From assembly GCF_011008565.1 (NCBI RefSeq), contig NZ_JAAIWK010000011.1, positions 1-64,000 of the forward strand: a stretch of 64,000 bases of DNA, given 5' to 3'. This stretch comes from Heyndrickxia ginsengihumi (GTDB taxonomy: Bacteria; Bacillota; Bacilli; Bacillales; Bacillaceae_C). Position numbers and translations under genes: made by a program. Shown piece by piece: positions 54,241 to 63,872 of the stretch (position 1 is its first letter; the number at the start of each line of letters is the position of its first letter). The notes under the pieces were generated by a model. The model did no database searches and was not told where the DNA came from. It saw only the letters and a program-made list of their open reading frames with translations.

Positions 54241-54290
54241 AAAAGGTGCCTGACCCCTTTTGATCGCATAAAAGGGGTCAGGCGCCTTTT
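54241..54290. repeat. REP-like palindrome copy 12 (complete)
   Basis: AAAAGGTGCCTGACCCCTTT and AAAGGGGTCAGGCGCCTTTT around a TGATCGCATA loop, between the SDR gene and the LacI gene promoter. Confidence 0.95.
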
Positions 54291-54318
54291 TTAGAAAATA
54301 ATTTTAAATCAAAATATA

Positions 54319-54368
54319 TTGACTTGTTAGAATCGCGGTGATATTATTCGAAATAAGGAAACGTTTCC
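54319..54368 (+). promoter_or_regulatory. Promoter and LacI-type operator of the sugar regulator gene
   Basis: TTGACT (54319-54324) and TATTAT (54342-54347) with a 17-bp spacer, followed by the perfect palindrome GGAAACGTTTCC (54357-54368) at about +4, a good place for autorepression. Confidence 0.7.
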
Positions 54369-54388
54369 ACAAGGTAAGGTGATATTTT

Positions 54389-55384
54389 TTGGCAACTATA
54401 AAAGATGTAGCAAAAGAAGCAGGTGTATCTGTTTCAACTGTTTCGCGTGTTATTAATAACAGTGGATATGTTAGTAACAAGACACGGTTAAATGTTAATC
54501 AGGCTATGCTTAAATTGAATTTTTCACCGAGTGAAGTTGCAAGGGGGTTGGTTAATGGAGCTACAAAAACGGTAGGATTGCTTATTCCAGATGTTGCTAA
54601 CCCGTTTTATGCAGAAATTGCAAGAGGTATTGAGGACTCTGCTATTCAAAATGGATTTGCAACAATTCTTTGCAACTATGATTGGAAATTAGATCGTGAA
54701 AAAATGTATTTAGCAAAACTCCAGCAAATGCGTGTGGATGGCATTGTTATTGCCGGGAGCCGCAGTAAATTTGATAGTTTGCTTGATTTAATCGGAGATG
54801 TACCTTCTGTTGTTATTGATAGACGCGATAATCCTGTTGGTGGAGCCGTTTGGATGAATAATGAAGTCGGTGGAGAAGTTGCCACACAGCACTTATTCGA
54901 AATAGGCTGTAAAAAATTAATTCATCTGTCTGGTCCGAGGCTTTCTCCATCTGCTTTTGGAAGAAAAAAAGGCTTTATTCGTACAATAGAAAAAGCCAAG
55001 TCAGAAGGAATGGATGTTACTGGAGAAGTTTTACAAGGAGATTTTCGCTATAAAGGTGGATTTGATTTAGCGACTAAATTATTGAAGTCTGATAACAAAC
55101 CAGATGGTATTTTTGCTGCGAATGATATTATGGCGATTGGCGTCATCCAAGCAGCACAAACGTTAGGTATTTCTGTACCAGAGGAACTTGCAATTATTGG
55201 ATATGACAACATCGATATGGGAGAGTATACTTTTCCAAAGTTATCAACGATTGACCAGCCAGCATATTTAATGGGGAATACTAGCTGGCAGATGTTAATG
55301 GATATGATGTCTTCTGATAAACGAAATCACATAGAATTAGAATTTGTTCCTAAATTAATAGTAAGACAGTCTACAATGAGATAA
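54389..55384 (+). CDS. LacI family transcriptional regulator
   Basis: 331 residues from TTG at 54389 after AAGGTGAT. The HTH and hinge (TIKDVAKEAGVSVSTVSRVI ... ARGLVNG) are complete, and the periplasmic-binding-like core from about residue 60 is intact. It probably represses itself and the ABC sugar operon that follows 219 bp downstream. The effector is unknown. Confidence 0.94.
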   Translation: MATIKDVAKEAGVSVSTVSRVINNSGYVSNKTRLNVNQAMLKLNFSPSEVARGLVNGATKTVGLLIPDVANPFYAEIARGIEDSAIQNGFATILCNYDWKLDREKMYLAKLQQMRVDGIVIAGSRSKFDSLLDLIGDVPSVVIDRRDNPVGGAVWMNNEVGGEVATQHLFEIGCKKLIHLSGPRLSPSAFGRKKGFIRTIEKAKSEGMDVTGEVLQGDFRYKGGFDLATKLLKSDNKPDGIFAANDIMAIGVIQAAQTLGISVPEELAIIGYDNIDMGEYTFPKLSTIDQPAYLMGNTSWQMLMDMMSSDKRNHIELEFVPKLIVRQSTMR

Positions 55385-55603
55385 AGTCCTTTCTTTTATG
55401 TTATTCCTTCATGAAAAACTGCAAATTTGGTAACGAAGCATAATACGTTATAATCTTAATATATTATTTCGGCCTCGAACAACTTACGAAGAAACTCACT
55501 CACTTATTTATATTCTTTCATACACCAGAGAAATACTCTGAATCAGTAAGTTTACTATTTTAAGTTATAAATCATTAAAAGGTAGAAAAAAGGGGGAAAT
55601 AAG

Positions 55604-56635
55604 ATGAGTAAAAAAGTTAACAATAGCAAAATACGTGGAAAAATGAAAGCCCTTTCTATAATTTTTGCAGTAGGTGCAATGTCATTAGGATTAGCTGCAT
55701 GTGGAAGTCAAGCCACTAGTACGACTAAACATGGAAACGATTCCACATTTAAGGAAAGAAATAAAATTATTGGCTATTCAACATATGATTTGAAACAACC
55801 TTACTGGCAGGATTTTGAAAAAGGAATTGAACAAGCGGCGAAAAAAGAGGGATATAAGGTTGTTGTATCTGACCAAAAGGGAAGTCAAGAAACACAAGTA
55901 TCAGGATCAATGAATCTCATTAATCAAAATATAAGTGCTTTAATCGTCTCACCTGTTCAGCCATCAGCACTCCCTGCAACTATTACAGCGGCACATAATG
56001 CAAAAATACCTATTGTTATTGGTGATATAGGTGCCGAAGGAAAGTATGATGCCTACGTTCTATCTGATAATAAAGGTGGGGGAGCTTCAGCGGCTGAATA
56101 TGTAAATAAAAAGTTAGGCGCTAAATCAGGAACGAAGGAAATTGGCGTTATTGAACTTCACCCTGGATCAGCAGTTGGTGAGGATCGTGTTAATGGGTTC
56201 GTCGATAAGATTAAAAAATACAGTGGATTCAAAATAGTTGGCCAGCTTAATGGTGATGACTCTGTTGATGGTGGATTCAAGGTAACTCAAAGCTTACTGG
56301 CAGCGAACCCAAATATCTCAGTTATTTTTGCAGCAAATGATCCGGAGGCTGAAGGGGCTGTGCAAGCACTTAAACAAGCGGGAAGATTGGAAGGTAAAAA
56401 AAGAGTAGAAGTTATTGGCTTTAATGGTGATGCACCTGCTTTGGAACTTATTAAAAAAGGTGAAATGACAGCAACGATTGCGCAGCATCCTGTAGATTTA
56501 GGAAAGAAGACTGTTGAAATTTCTTTAGATTTACTGAAAGGAAAGAAAGTTGAATTTACAGATTCAGCTAAAAAGGTTTATAACGTACCAACGACATTAG
56601 TGGACTCTAATAACATAAATGAATATCTTAAATAA
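55604..56635 (+). CDS. Sugar ABC transporter substrate-binding lipoprotein (RbsB-like)
   Basis: 343 residues with a lipobox LAAC at residues 30-33, so lipid-anchored outside the membrane. A type I periplasmic-binding fold follows, with IIGYSTYDLKQPYWQDFEKG near residue 57, DQKGSQETQVS near 95 and IFAANDPEAEGAVQALKQAG near 245. Ribose-binding-protein family; the ligand is not predictable. First gene of the ABC operon. Confidence 0.93.
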   Translation: MSKKVNNSKIRGKMKALSIIFAVGAMSLGLAACGSQATSTTKHGNDSTFKERNKIIGYSTYDLKQPYWQDFEKGIEQAAKKEGYKVVVSDQKGSQETQVSGSMNLINQNISALIVSPVQPSALPATITAAHNAKIPIVIGDIGAEGKYDAYVLSDNKGGGASAAEYVNKKLGAKSGTKEIGVIELHPGSAVGEDRVNGFVDKIKKYSGFKIVGQLNGDDSVDGGFKVTQSLLAANPNISVIFAANDPEAEGAVQALKQAGRLEGKKRVEVIGFNGDAPALELIKKGEMTATIAQHPVDLGKKTVEISLDLLKGKKVEFTDSAKKVYNVPTTLVDSNNINEYLK

Positions 56636-56643
56636 TTTTGCCC

Positions 56644-56672
56644 TGTCCACCTGCCGTTAGGCAGATGACTTT
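56644..56672 (+). promoter_or_regulatory. Intra-operon hairpin after the binding-protein gene
   Basis: GTC and GAC ends with CTGCC-GTTA-GGCAG inside. Such hairpins between the binding-protein and ATPase genes often stabilise the first message; that role is inferred. Confidence 0.5.
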
Positions 56673-56716
56673 AAAATATGTATTGGTTATGAAAAAACAG
56701 CAGAAGGGGGAAGCGT

Positions 56717-58255
56717 ATGAAACGTGATGATATTCCGATACTGGAAGCCACGGATATAGTAAAAGAATTTCCTGGAGTCCGTGCTTTAAAAGGAGTAAAT
56801 ATAGCTATTTATCCTGGTCAAGTGCATGGGCTAGTAGGGGAGAATGGTGCTGGGAAAAGTACGATTATTAAAATCCTTTCGGGGCTGTATCAGCCAACAA
56901 GCGGCGAAATCAGAGTCGATGGAACACCTACTAAATTTCGTAATCCTTTAGAATCACAAAAGTCTGGTATTAGTGTAATTTCACAGGAGTTTCAATTAGT
57001 ACCTCAATTATCTATTGTTGAAAATATATTTTTAGGCAGAGAACCAAGGGGAATATTCGGCCAAATTGATTGGAAAACAGCAAAGAAAAAGGCTTCTGAA
57101 ATTCTTGATCGGATTGGAATGAAAGTATCTGTGAATCAACCTGTAGAACTATTAAGCATCGCAGATCAGCAGCTGGTTGAAATTGCAAAAGCATTAGCAG
57201 AAGAGGCAAGACTTATCATTATGGATGAACCAACTGCTTCCTTAAATGCTGCAGAGGTTGAAAGGTTAATGAATCTTGTTAAGGAATTACGTAATGATGG
57301 AACTGGAATATTATATGTTTCCCATAGATTAAATGAAATTTTTGTGTTATGTGACTCTATAACTGTATTTCGTGATGGACAGCGAGTGGCCTTAAAATCA
57401 GCCGGTGAGATAAGTGAAGAAGAATTAGTCACACTAATGATTGGGAGAAAACTTGATAGTGAATCTGCATTACGATCAACTTTTTTAGATGAACATGACG
57501 CTTCTCCTATGTTCCAAGTTAAGAACTTAACTGTCCCCAAATTTGTCAATAATATTAGTTTTTCTGTAAGAAGTGGTGAAATATTAGGCGTTGCGGGATT
57601 AATTGGGTCGGGAAGAAGGGAACTAACGAGAGCATTGTATGGATTGGAAGATGTTACAACTGGGGAGATTGTTATAGATGGAAGATCAGTTTCTATTAAG
57701 AAACCTACGCACGCATTAAAAGAAAAGGTTTATATGTTATCTGAAGATAGAAAAGAAGAAGGCATTATTCCTCATTTTAATGTAATGGAAAATATTGTTC
57801 TATCAACTCCTCCAAAAAAAGTGAGAGACTCCTTTATTATTAATCATAAGAAAGAGAATAAAGCCTATGAAGACATGAAAGGCTTTTTTAATATTCGCTG
57901 TTTTGGACCATCACAAGGAATCACAACCTTAAGTGGTGGAAATCAGCAAAAAGCCTTACTTGGAAGGGCGCTTGCAGCTGATTGTAAAGTATTATTATTT
58001 AACGAACCAACTAGGGGAGTTGACATTGGAGCCAAAATTGAGATTTATAAAGCAATAAAAGAACTCGCTGAAACAGGTGTTGCAATCATTGTAAGCTCCT
58101 CTGAAGCTCAAGAGTTAGTACTTCTCGTGGACCGTTGTATTGTTCTTAATAATGGTAAATTAGTAACAGAGATTCCAAAGAGCGAACTTAATGAGGATAA
58201 TATTGTTGCAGCTTCATTACGCCGTTCTAGTGAAGAGGTGATTTCTAATGGCTGA
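56717..58255 (+). CDS. Sugar ABC transporter ATP-binding protein (RbsA-type, two domains)
   Basis: 512 residues, two fused ATPase domains. The first has Walker A GENGAGKST at residues 41-49, signature LSIADQQLVEIAKAL and Walker B IIMDEPTASL. The second has the usual degenerate Walker A GLIGSGRREL and signature TTLSGGNQQKALLGRAL. It powers import by the two permeases encoded next. It overlaps the following gene by 8 bp. Confidence 0.95.
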   Translation: MKRDDIPILEATDIVKEFPGVRALKGVNIAIYPGQVHGLVGENGAGKSTIIKILSGLYQPTSGEIRVDGTPTKFRNPLESQKSGISVISQEFQLVPQLSIVENIFLGREPRGIFGQIDWKTAKKKASEILDRIGMKVSVNQPVELLSIADQQLVEIAKALAEEARLIIMDEPTASLNAAEVERLMNLVKELRNDGTGILYVSHRLNEIFVLCDSITVFRDGQRVALKSAGEISEEELVTLMIGRKLDSESALRSTFLDEHDASPMFQVKNLTVPKFVNNISFSVRSGEILGVAGLIGSGRRELTRALYGLEDVTTGEIVIDGRSVSIKKPTHALKEKVYMLSEDRKEEGIIPHFNVMENIVLSTPPKKVRDSFIINHKKENKAYEDMKGFFNIRCFGPSQGITTLSGGNQQKALLGRALAADCKVLLFNEPTRGVDIGAKIEIYKAIKELAETGVAIIVSSSEAQELVLLVDRCIVLNNGKLVTEIPKSELNEDNIVAASLRRSSEEVISNG

Positions 58256-59264
58256 ATCACAAGCAGTTATTAAAGAAGAAGGGGACTCTAGAGAGCGATA
58301 TAGTGGGCTAAAATTAGCCAATCAGTTGCAAAACGTAGGTGTCATAGCATTTTTAATACTCCTTTATGTAGTAGTAGGCTTAATGAATCATCAATTTATC
58401 AGCTTCTCAAATTTATCGAATGTTATTGTAGAAACCTCAATCTTAGCCGTTGTTTCTTATGGTATGACATTTGCTATTGCCATGGGGGTTTTCGATTTAT
58501 CAGTAGGATCGACGCAGTCATTATGTGCAAGTGTTGTCGCAACAATGCTTATAGGGCATGATATGTTTACGAGTATTGGGGCTGCTTTACTAGCTGGGCT
58601 CGTAGTAGGCATTGTCAATGGAATTCTTGTTAGTAAATTAAGAGTACCTGCTTTTGTTGCAACGTTAGGAACGATGTCTGTGATAAGAGGAGTAGCTTTA
58701 TTATATACAAATGGAAAGTCAATCCTTATTTCCAACCAAAGTTTCGGGGCCATTAATTCGAAAAATATCCTCGGTATTCCATTACCATTTATCATAGCAG
58801 TGATCGCATTAATTATTTTATGGGCAACCTTTAAACATACGCCTTTTGGACGGCATATTGCCGCAGTTGGGGGTAATCCGCATGCTGCAGTTGCATCAGG
58901 GTTGAAGGTAGACAGGATAACGATCATGGTTTTTGCATTAGTAGGTGTAACAACTGCATTTTCAGGGGTTATGCTTAGTTCTCAATTAATGAATGTAACA
59001 GGATCTTTAGGCGTTGGCCTTGAGATGAATGCCATTGCTGCGGTTGTACTAGGTGGAACGAGTATGGATGGTGGTCGCGGAAACTTGATTGGTACTTTAA
59101 TTGGAGCCTTTTTACTTTCCTCAATAAGCAACGCGCTTAACATTCTGAATATTCCAAGTTTTTATCAATACTTGGCGACAGGATTATTACTTATCGGAGC
59201 TTTGAGTCTTGATAGTGCCAGAAGGAATCTAGTCAAATCTCTGTTAAGGAGGAGCTTACAGTAA
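58248..59264 (+). CDS. Sugar ABC transporter permease 1 (RbsC family)
   Basis: 338 residues, about eight to ten membrane segments, with GMTFAIAMGVFDLSVGS near residue 72, RVPAFVATLGTMSVIRG near residue 131 and AIAAVVLGGTSMDGGRGNLIGTLIGA near residue 262, the RbsC-type EAA-like loop. Overlapping start and stop with its neighbours indicate translational coupling. Confidence 0.94.
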   Translation: MAESQAVIKEEGDSRERYSGLKLANQLQNVGVIAFLILLYVVVGLMNHQFISFSNLSNVIVETSILAVVSYGMTFAIAMGVFDLSVGSTQSLCASVVATMLIGHDMFTSIGAALLAGLVVGIVNGILVSKLRVPAFVATLGTMSVIRGVALLYTNGKSILISNQSFGAINSKNILGIPLPFIIAVIALIILWATFKHTPFGRHIAAVGGNPHAAVASGLKVDRITIMVFALVGVTTAFSGVMLSSQLMNVTGSLGVGLEMNAIAAVVLGGTSMDGGRGNLIGTLIGAFLLSSISNALNILNIPSFYQYLATGLLLIGALSLDSARRNLVKSLLRRSLQ

Positions 59265-60295
59265 TGGAAAAGATAAAAGTATCCAATGATATTATAGATC
59301 ATTCAGTAGAGGGAGAAGAAAGTGAAAATAACTCTAAAAGTAGCTTGGGACTCTCATCAAAGGTATTTATGCTCCTAAACAAATATACAATTGTTTGGAT
59401 TGTTGTTCTAACAGGAATTGTTCTTTATTTTTTAAATGGTAATTTTGCTACATTTAGCAATCTCACAAGTGTTTTAAGACAGTCGGCTTTTGTAGGTATT
59501 GGAGCAATCGGAATGACTTTTGTCATTATGGGGGGAGGCATAGACCTTTCTATACCGGGAATTGTGTCTCTGACTGCAGTTGTTACGGCAATGTTAGTAC
59601 CAAGTGTTGGCATTTTGGCTGCGGTGTTAGCTGCGTTACTATGTGGCCTTGCTCAAGGTTTTTTGAATGGTTTGGTTATCACAAAATTAAATATTCCTCC
59701 TTTTGTTGCCACATTAGGAACAGGATTTGTCTATTTAGCCATTGTTTTTATTATAACAAACCAACAAGTCATACCAGTGACTTCAATGGATGTTCTTAAC
59801 TTGGGGGTTGGTTCATTGCTAGGTATTCCAATTCCATTCATCATTTTTGTTCTATGTACAGTGTTTTGTATTTATCTAACAAAGTATACGAGGTATGGAC
59901 GGTTTATAAGAGCAGTTGGAAGTAAAATGGAAGCTTCTGTTATTGCTGGAGTTCCTGTCCATCGTGTTATTATTTTTTCCTTTATGGTTTTGGGATTAAT
60001 GACATCATTAACCGGTGTTACCCTCGCTGGTTACCTTTCAGCCGCCAACGGAACAATGGGAACAGGTTATGAACTTCAGGCTATTGCTGCAGCTGTCGTG
60101 GGCGGAACAAGTCTTCGAGGTGGGAATGGGACATTTATAGGAACATTGGCAGGATCAATATTCTTCGCAATGATTAGTAATGCACTAGACCTTTTTGGGA
60201 TAGGTTCCTATTGGCAGTATATAGCAACAGGATTAATCATTATCTTTGCTATAACATTGGATGGATTAAAAAACAAAAAGTCAGGAACAGTGTAA
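59264..60295 (+). CDS. Sugar ABC transporter permease 2 (RbsC family)
   Basis: 343 residues, same family as the preceding gene but clearly diverged (VIMGGGIDLSIPGIVSL, NIPPFVATLGTGFVYLA, AIAAAVVGGTSLRGGNGTFIGT). Two different RbsC-type permeases with one fused ATPase point to a heterodimeric channel, as in the LsrC/LsrD arrangement, rather than the ribose homodimer. Its ATG shares a base with the previous stop codon. Confidence 0.93.
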   Translation: MEKIKVSNDIIDHSVEGEESENNSKSSLGLSSKVFMLLNKYTIVWIVVLTGIVLYFLNGNFATFSNLTSVLRQSAFVGIGAIGMTFVIMGGGIDLSIPGIVSLTAVVTAMLVPSVGILAAVLAALLCGLAQGFLNGLVITKLNIPPFVATLGTGFVYLAIVFIITNQQVIPVTSMDVLNLGVGSLLGIPIPFIIFVLCTVFCIYLTKYTRYGRFIRAVGSKMEASVIAGVPVHRVIIFSFMVLGLMTSLTGVTLAGYLSAANGTMGTGYELQAIAAAVVGGTSLRGGNGTFIGTLAGSIFFAMISNALDLFGIGSYWQYIATGLIIIFAITLDGLKNKKSGTV

Positions 60296-60326
60296 TTTAA
60301 TAATAGAGGAAAAGGGAGGAACAGGA

Positions 60327-61523
60327 ATGTCTAATGAATTAGTTTATCAAGCACTTGAAGAAGGGGAAGGGATTTTTAATTTAGTACCTAATTTTGTGCC
60401 GCGCCGGTTTGGAGAAGCTGGATTCCGCTTGAGGTTGCATCCAGATGATTATTATCCATTTGGATTGAAAAGGGGAGCAATTAAAGAACGCTGGTTTTCT
60501 TCAGTTGTCAATGTAATAAACGGTGATGATGCACCAGAAAACGAAGGATTGAGCTATGTAGCACTGCATAGTGATACAAATAAAAGATTTTTATTTAAAG
60601 AAGCAGTTGAGGTATTGGGAGCAAAATTAATTGGAAAAGAATTGTTTCAAGAATATGGTACGTGGCCAATGTTTGCTAAGTTTTTTGACTATAAAACTCC
60701 ACTTTTTCACCATATTCATCTTATGCAGCACCACGCAGACCTTGTTGGAAAAATGGCAAAACCAGAGGCCTATTATTTCCCGTATCAATTAAACAACTAC
60801 CCAGGAGAATTTCCGGTAACATATTTTGGCTTTGATGCAAGTGTAAACTTAGATGAAATAAAAGAAAGACTACTGCAGTTTGAAGAAACCGACAATCGAA
60901 TTACGGAGCTTTCTCGTGCTTTTAGAATTCAATTAGGAACTGGATGGTACGTTCCTGCAGGAGTGGTTCATGCGCCGGGATCATATTTAACCTATGAACC
61001 TCAATGGAATAGTGATGTAAATGCTGTTGTCGAAAATGTTGTGGCGGCTGATCATTATCCATATGACTTTTTAGTTGAGAATTGCCCTGAAGATAAAAAA
61101 CATGATATTGATTTTATTCTAAGCTTAATAGATTGGGAGAAGAATACCGATCCTGAATTTAGAAAACATTATTTTAGACCTCCTCTTCATTCTGCGGGGC
61201 AGAATGGCGTTTTTGAAGAAAAGTGGATTACTTATGGCAATGAATATATCGCTGCGAAAGAGTTAACGATTGAACCGGGAAAAACGGTGTCAGTTAAAGA
61301 TCATTCTGCTTATGGCTGTATCGTTATACAAGGACATGGGAAGTTTGGAATATATGATGCTGAAGCAGCTCAAGTCATTCGCTTTGGACAAATGACATCC
61401 GATGAGTTCTTTGTTAGTGAAGAGAAGGCTAAAAGTGGTGTAGTTATTTCAAATCATAGTAAATATGAACCGATGGTTATTCTAAAGCATTTTGTTTCGA
61501 ATCAAGATGTGCCAAAAGCATAG
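60327..61523 (+). CDS. Cupin-fold, phosphomannose-isomerase-like sugar isomerase
   Basis: 398 residues after AGGGAGGAAC. Likely metal ligands lie in HHIHLMQHHADLVGK near residue 130 and PAGVVHAPGSYLTYEPQ near residue 212, similar to the Zn site of type I mannose-6-phosphate isomerases; a C-terminal cupin-like domain follows. RLHPDDYYPFGLKRGAIKERW near residue 35 is a strong feature of this subfamily. It probably isomerises the sugar brought in by the ABC system. I do not know the substrate. Confidence 0.72.
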   Translation: MSNELVYQALEEGEGIFNLVPNFVPRRFGEAGFRLRLHPDDYYPFGLKRGAIKERWFSSVVNVINGDDAPENEGLSYVALHSDTNKRFLFKEAVEVLGAKLIGKELFQEYGTWPMFAKFFDYKTPLFHHIHLMQHHADLVGKMAKPEAYYFPYQLNNYPGEFPVTYFGFDASVNLDEIKERLLQFEETDNRITELSRAFRIQLGTGWYVPAGVVHAPGSYLTYEPQWNSDVNAVVENVVAADHYPYDFLVENCPEDKKHDIDFILSLIDWEKNTDPEFRKHYFRPPLHSAGQNGVFEEKWITYGNEYIAAKELTIEPGKTVSVKDHSAYGCIVIQGHGKFGIYDAEAAQVIRFGQMTSDEFFVSEEKAKSGVVISNHSKYEPMVILKHFVSNQDVPKA

Positions 61524-61628
61524 GGGGAATTTTTAACAGCTAATCAGTAAAAATCAATAGATGATACTTTTTGGCTGTTTTTTTCTGCTTAATTAAATAA
61601 GGAAAAGCTTGCAAAGTGGTGGAGAACA

Positions 61629-62679
61629 TTGGATATTTATGGAGAGAACTGGACAAGGCGGGAGCTTGAGAAGCATGTTGCAAGACTAGATCAATTAGGG
61701 GGCCTTCGCAGGATGATATGTAAGGGGGGGGCCAGAGGATGGGGTAGAATTTATACAAGTTCGAACGGGTAGCGGACTCACCTTTTATATATCTCCTATG
61801 CATGGCATGGACATTTCACTGGGAGAATTTACGGGGATTCCAATAAGTTGACAGTCAGCCAATGGTGATGTTCATCCAGCTTACTATAATTCATATGCAA
61901 ATGAGTGGGAGCGAACTGCAGCTGGTGGCCTATTGATGACTTGTGGATTAACTCAAGTGGGCACCGCGAACATAGAAAGTGGCGAGGAACTCGGTCTTCA
62001 TGGAAGATTTCATCATATAGCTGCCAGAGAAGTAGCATCTCAAGGTACATGGGAAAATGATGAATTCGTGATGAATGTGAAAGGGGTTGTGGAAGAAACA
62101 ACAGCATTTGGGCAATATTTACGTTTAACACGGGAATATAAGATGTATCTTGGGAAAAATGAAATTCATATAAAAGATGTTGTAGAGAACGCTGGCTTTT
62201 CGTCTAGCCCGCATATGATTCTACATCATTTTAATTTTGGCTTTCCGTTTATAAATGAAAATACAATTTTTACTTTTCCATCAAATGACATAACTGCAAG
62301 GGATAAGGGCGTTTCTACTGAAGGATACGATCAATGGAATTATCCGGAAACAGGTTATCAAGAAAGAGTATATTATCATGAAAATCTTAACATATATAGA
62401 AATGGTGAAAATTTGACTAGTGTCGTAATTTCTAATCCTACATTCCCAAGTTTTATTAATCGTTCAGAACATCCGCTAAGTCTTCGGCTTTCATGGGATA
62501 CAACTAATCTTCCTAGATTTACACAGTGGAAAATGAACGGGGCAGGGATGAATGTATTAGGAATAGAGCCGGGAAATTGCTATGTAGAGGGGAGAAAAAA
62601 AGAAAGAGAACGCGGTTCGTTGGTGATGCTGGAGCCAGGTGAATCACGAACCTATCATCTTAAACTTGAAATCTTTTGA
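61629..62679 (+). pseudogene. DUF4432/aldose epimerase-like gene, broken by frameshift and stop
   Basis: The 5' part reads LDIYGENWTRRELEKHVARL from TTG 61629 in one frame. After a run of eight G (61724-61731) homology continues in the next frame (VEFIQVRTGSGLTFYISPMH). TGA at 61849-61851 then sits where relatives have a tryptophan codon. From 61933 a 248-residue frame covers the rest (GLLMTCGLTQVGTANI, MILHHFNFGFPF). Removing one G would restore the first break but not the TGA. The product would be a galactose-mutarotase-like sugar epimerase. Confidence 0.78.
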
Positions 62680-62759
62680 AAATAATTAGACTCCTTTTAT
62701 TTTAAAGAGCAGGCATAATCCCTTATAATGAAAATAACGACAAGTGCGAATGTATAGTG

Positions 62760-62912
62760 TACATAAATTTCACAGGGGATTCGCACCAAAATTTATTATG
62801 TTTTTTCCTAGTTATTGTAAAATTTTTGAATGGTTCCTTATGTTTATAAGGGAAATAGCGTATTTTTAGATTAAAAAACACGATTTTGCTGTACTATTAT
62901 CTGAAAATCGCT
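62760..62912 (+). promoter_or_regulatory. Probable CRISPR leader
   Basis: An AT-rich non-coding stretch directly before the first, perfect repeat. Eroded repeats are at the other end, so the leader lies on this side. Confidence 0.6.
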
Positions 62913-63872
62913 GTCGCACTCTATATGAGTGCGTGGATTGAAATTGAGTGATTCAGGAGACGAATACAACAGTCTTAAAGTCGCACTCTATATGAGTGCG
63001 TGGATTGAAATACTTATATATTCTCCATATCCTAACGGGTCACTGTCGCACTCTATATGAGTGCGTGGATTGAAATGAATAGTAATCCAGCAATAAAGTT
63101 TTGTGCTGGGTCAGTCGCACTCTATATGAGTGCGTGGATTGAAATCAGTCTATACTGTTAAATTCATTTTGAATCTCATCGTCGCACTCTATATGAGTGC
63201 GTGGATTGAAATGATACAACCACCAACCAAATAAAAACCAAAACATGTCGCACTCTATATGAGTGCGTGGATTGAAATCTGTCCGTCGTCCGTCATACTG
63301 TTCGTACGGTAATGTCGCACTCTATATGAGTGCGTGGATTGAAATGGTCCTAATCGTTTTAGAGCCAACACCGCCGCGGTCGCACTCTATATGAGTGCGT
63401 GGATTGAAATTATAACAATAAAAACGGCCATCCTCTCCCTGCTGTCGCACTCTATATGAGTGCGTGGATTGAAATCATGAGTGCTTTAGTTATTTTAAGA
63501 GTATCCTCAGTCGCACTCTATATGAGTGCGTGGATTGAAATAAGATGGTTTCGTTAAAAACGGGAAAACGTATCGAGTCGCACTCTATATGAGTGCATGG
63601 ATTGAAATCGCCAATGCTTGTTGTGGTGTTGTCATCCCGACTGGTCGCACTCTATATGAGTGCGTGGATTGAAATAAATCATGCCGTTGTTATTGAATGT
63701 TTTAAAACGTCGCACTCTATATGAGTGCGTGGATTGAAATTCCTTCTCCGTAAGTATATTTCATGTTTTTTACCGTCGCACTCTATATGAGTACGTGGAT
63801 TGAGATATGATGAAAAATTAGCCAATGCTCTGTACATGCTGTCGCACTCTATATGAGTACGTGGATTGAGAT
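62913..63872 (+). CRISPR. CRISPR array, type I-C-like, 15 repeats and 14 spacers
   Basis: The 32-bp repeat begins GTCGCACTCTATATGAGTGC and ends GTGGATTGAAAT, with a 7-bp palindrome CGCACTC/GAGTGCG, as in type I-C arrays of other Bacilli. Repeats start at 62913, 62980, 63045, 63114, 63181, 63247, 63314, 63379, 63444, 63510, 63577, 63644, 63709, 63775 and 63841. Spacers are 33-37 bp. Repeat 11 has one G-to-A change (GTGCATGG); repeats 14 and 15 share two changes (GTACGTGG, TTGAGAT), marking the trailer end. No cas genes lie within the window. Confidence 0.97.

Noticed and set aside
54357-54368. GGAAACGTTTCC as a CcpA cre site
   Set aside because: It misses the cre flanks at several positions and is better explained as the LacI gene's own operator.
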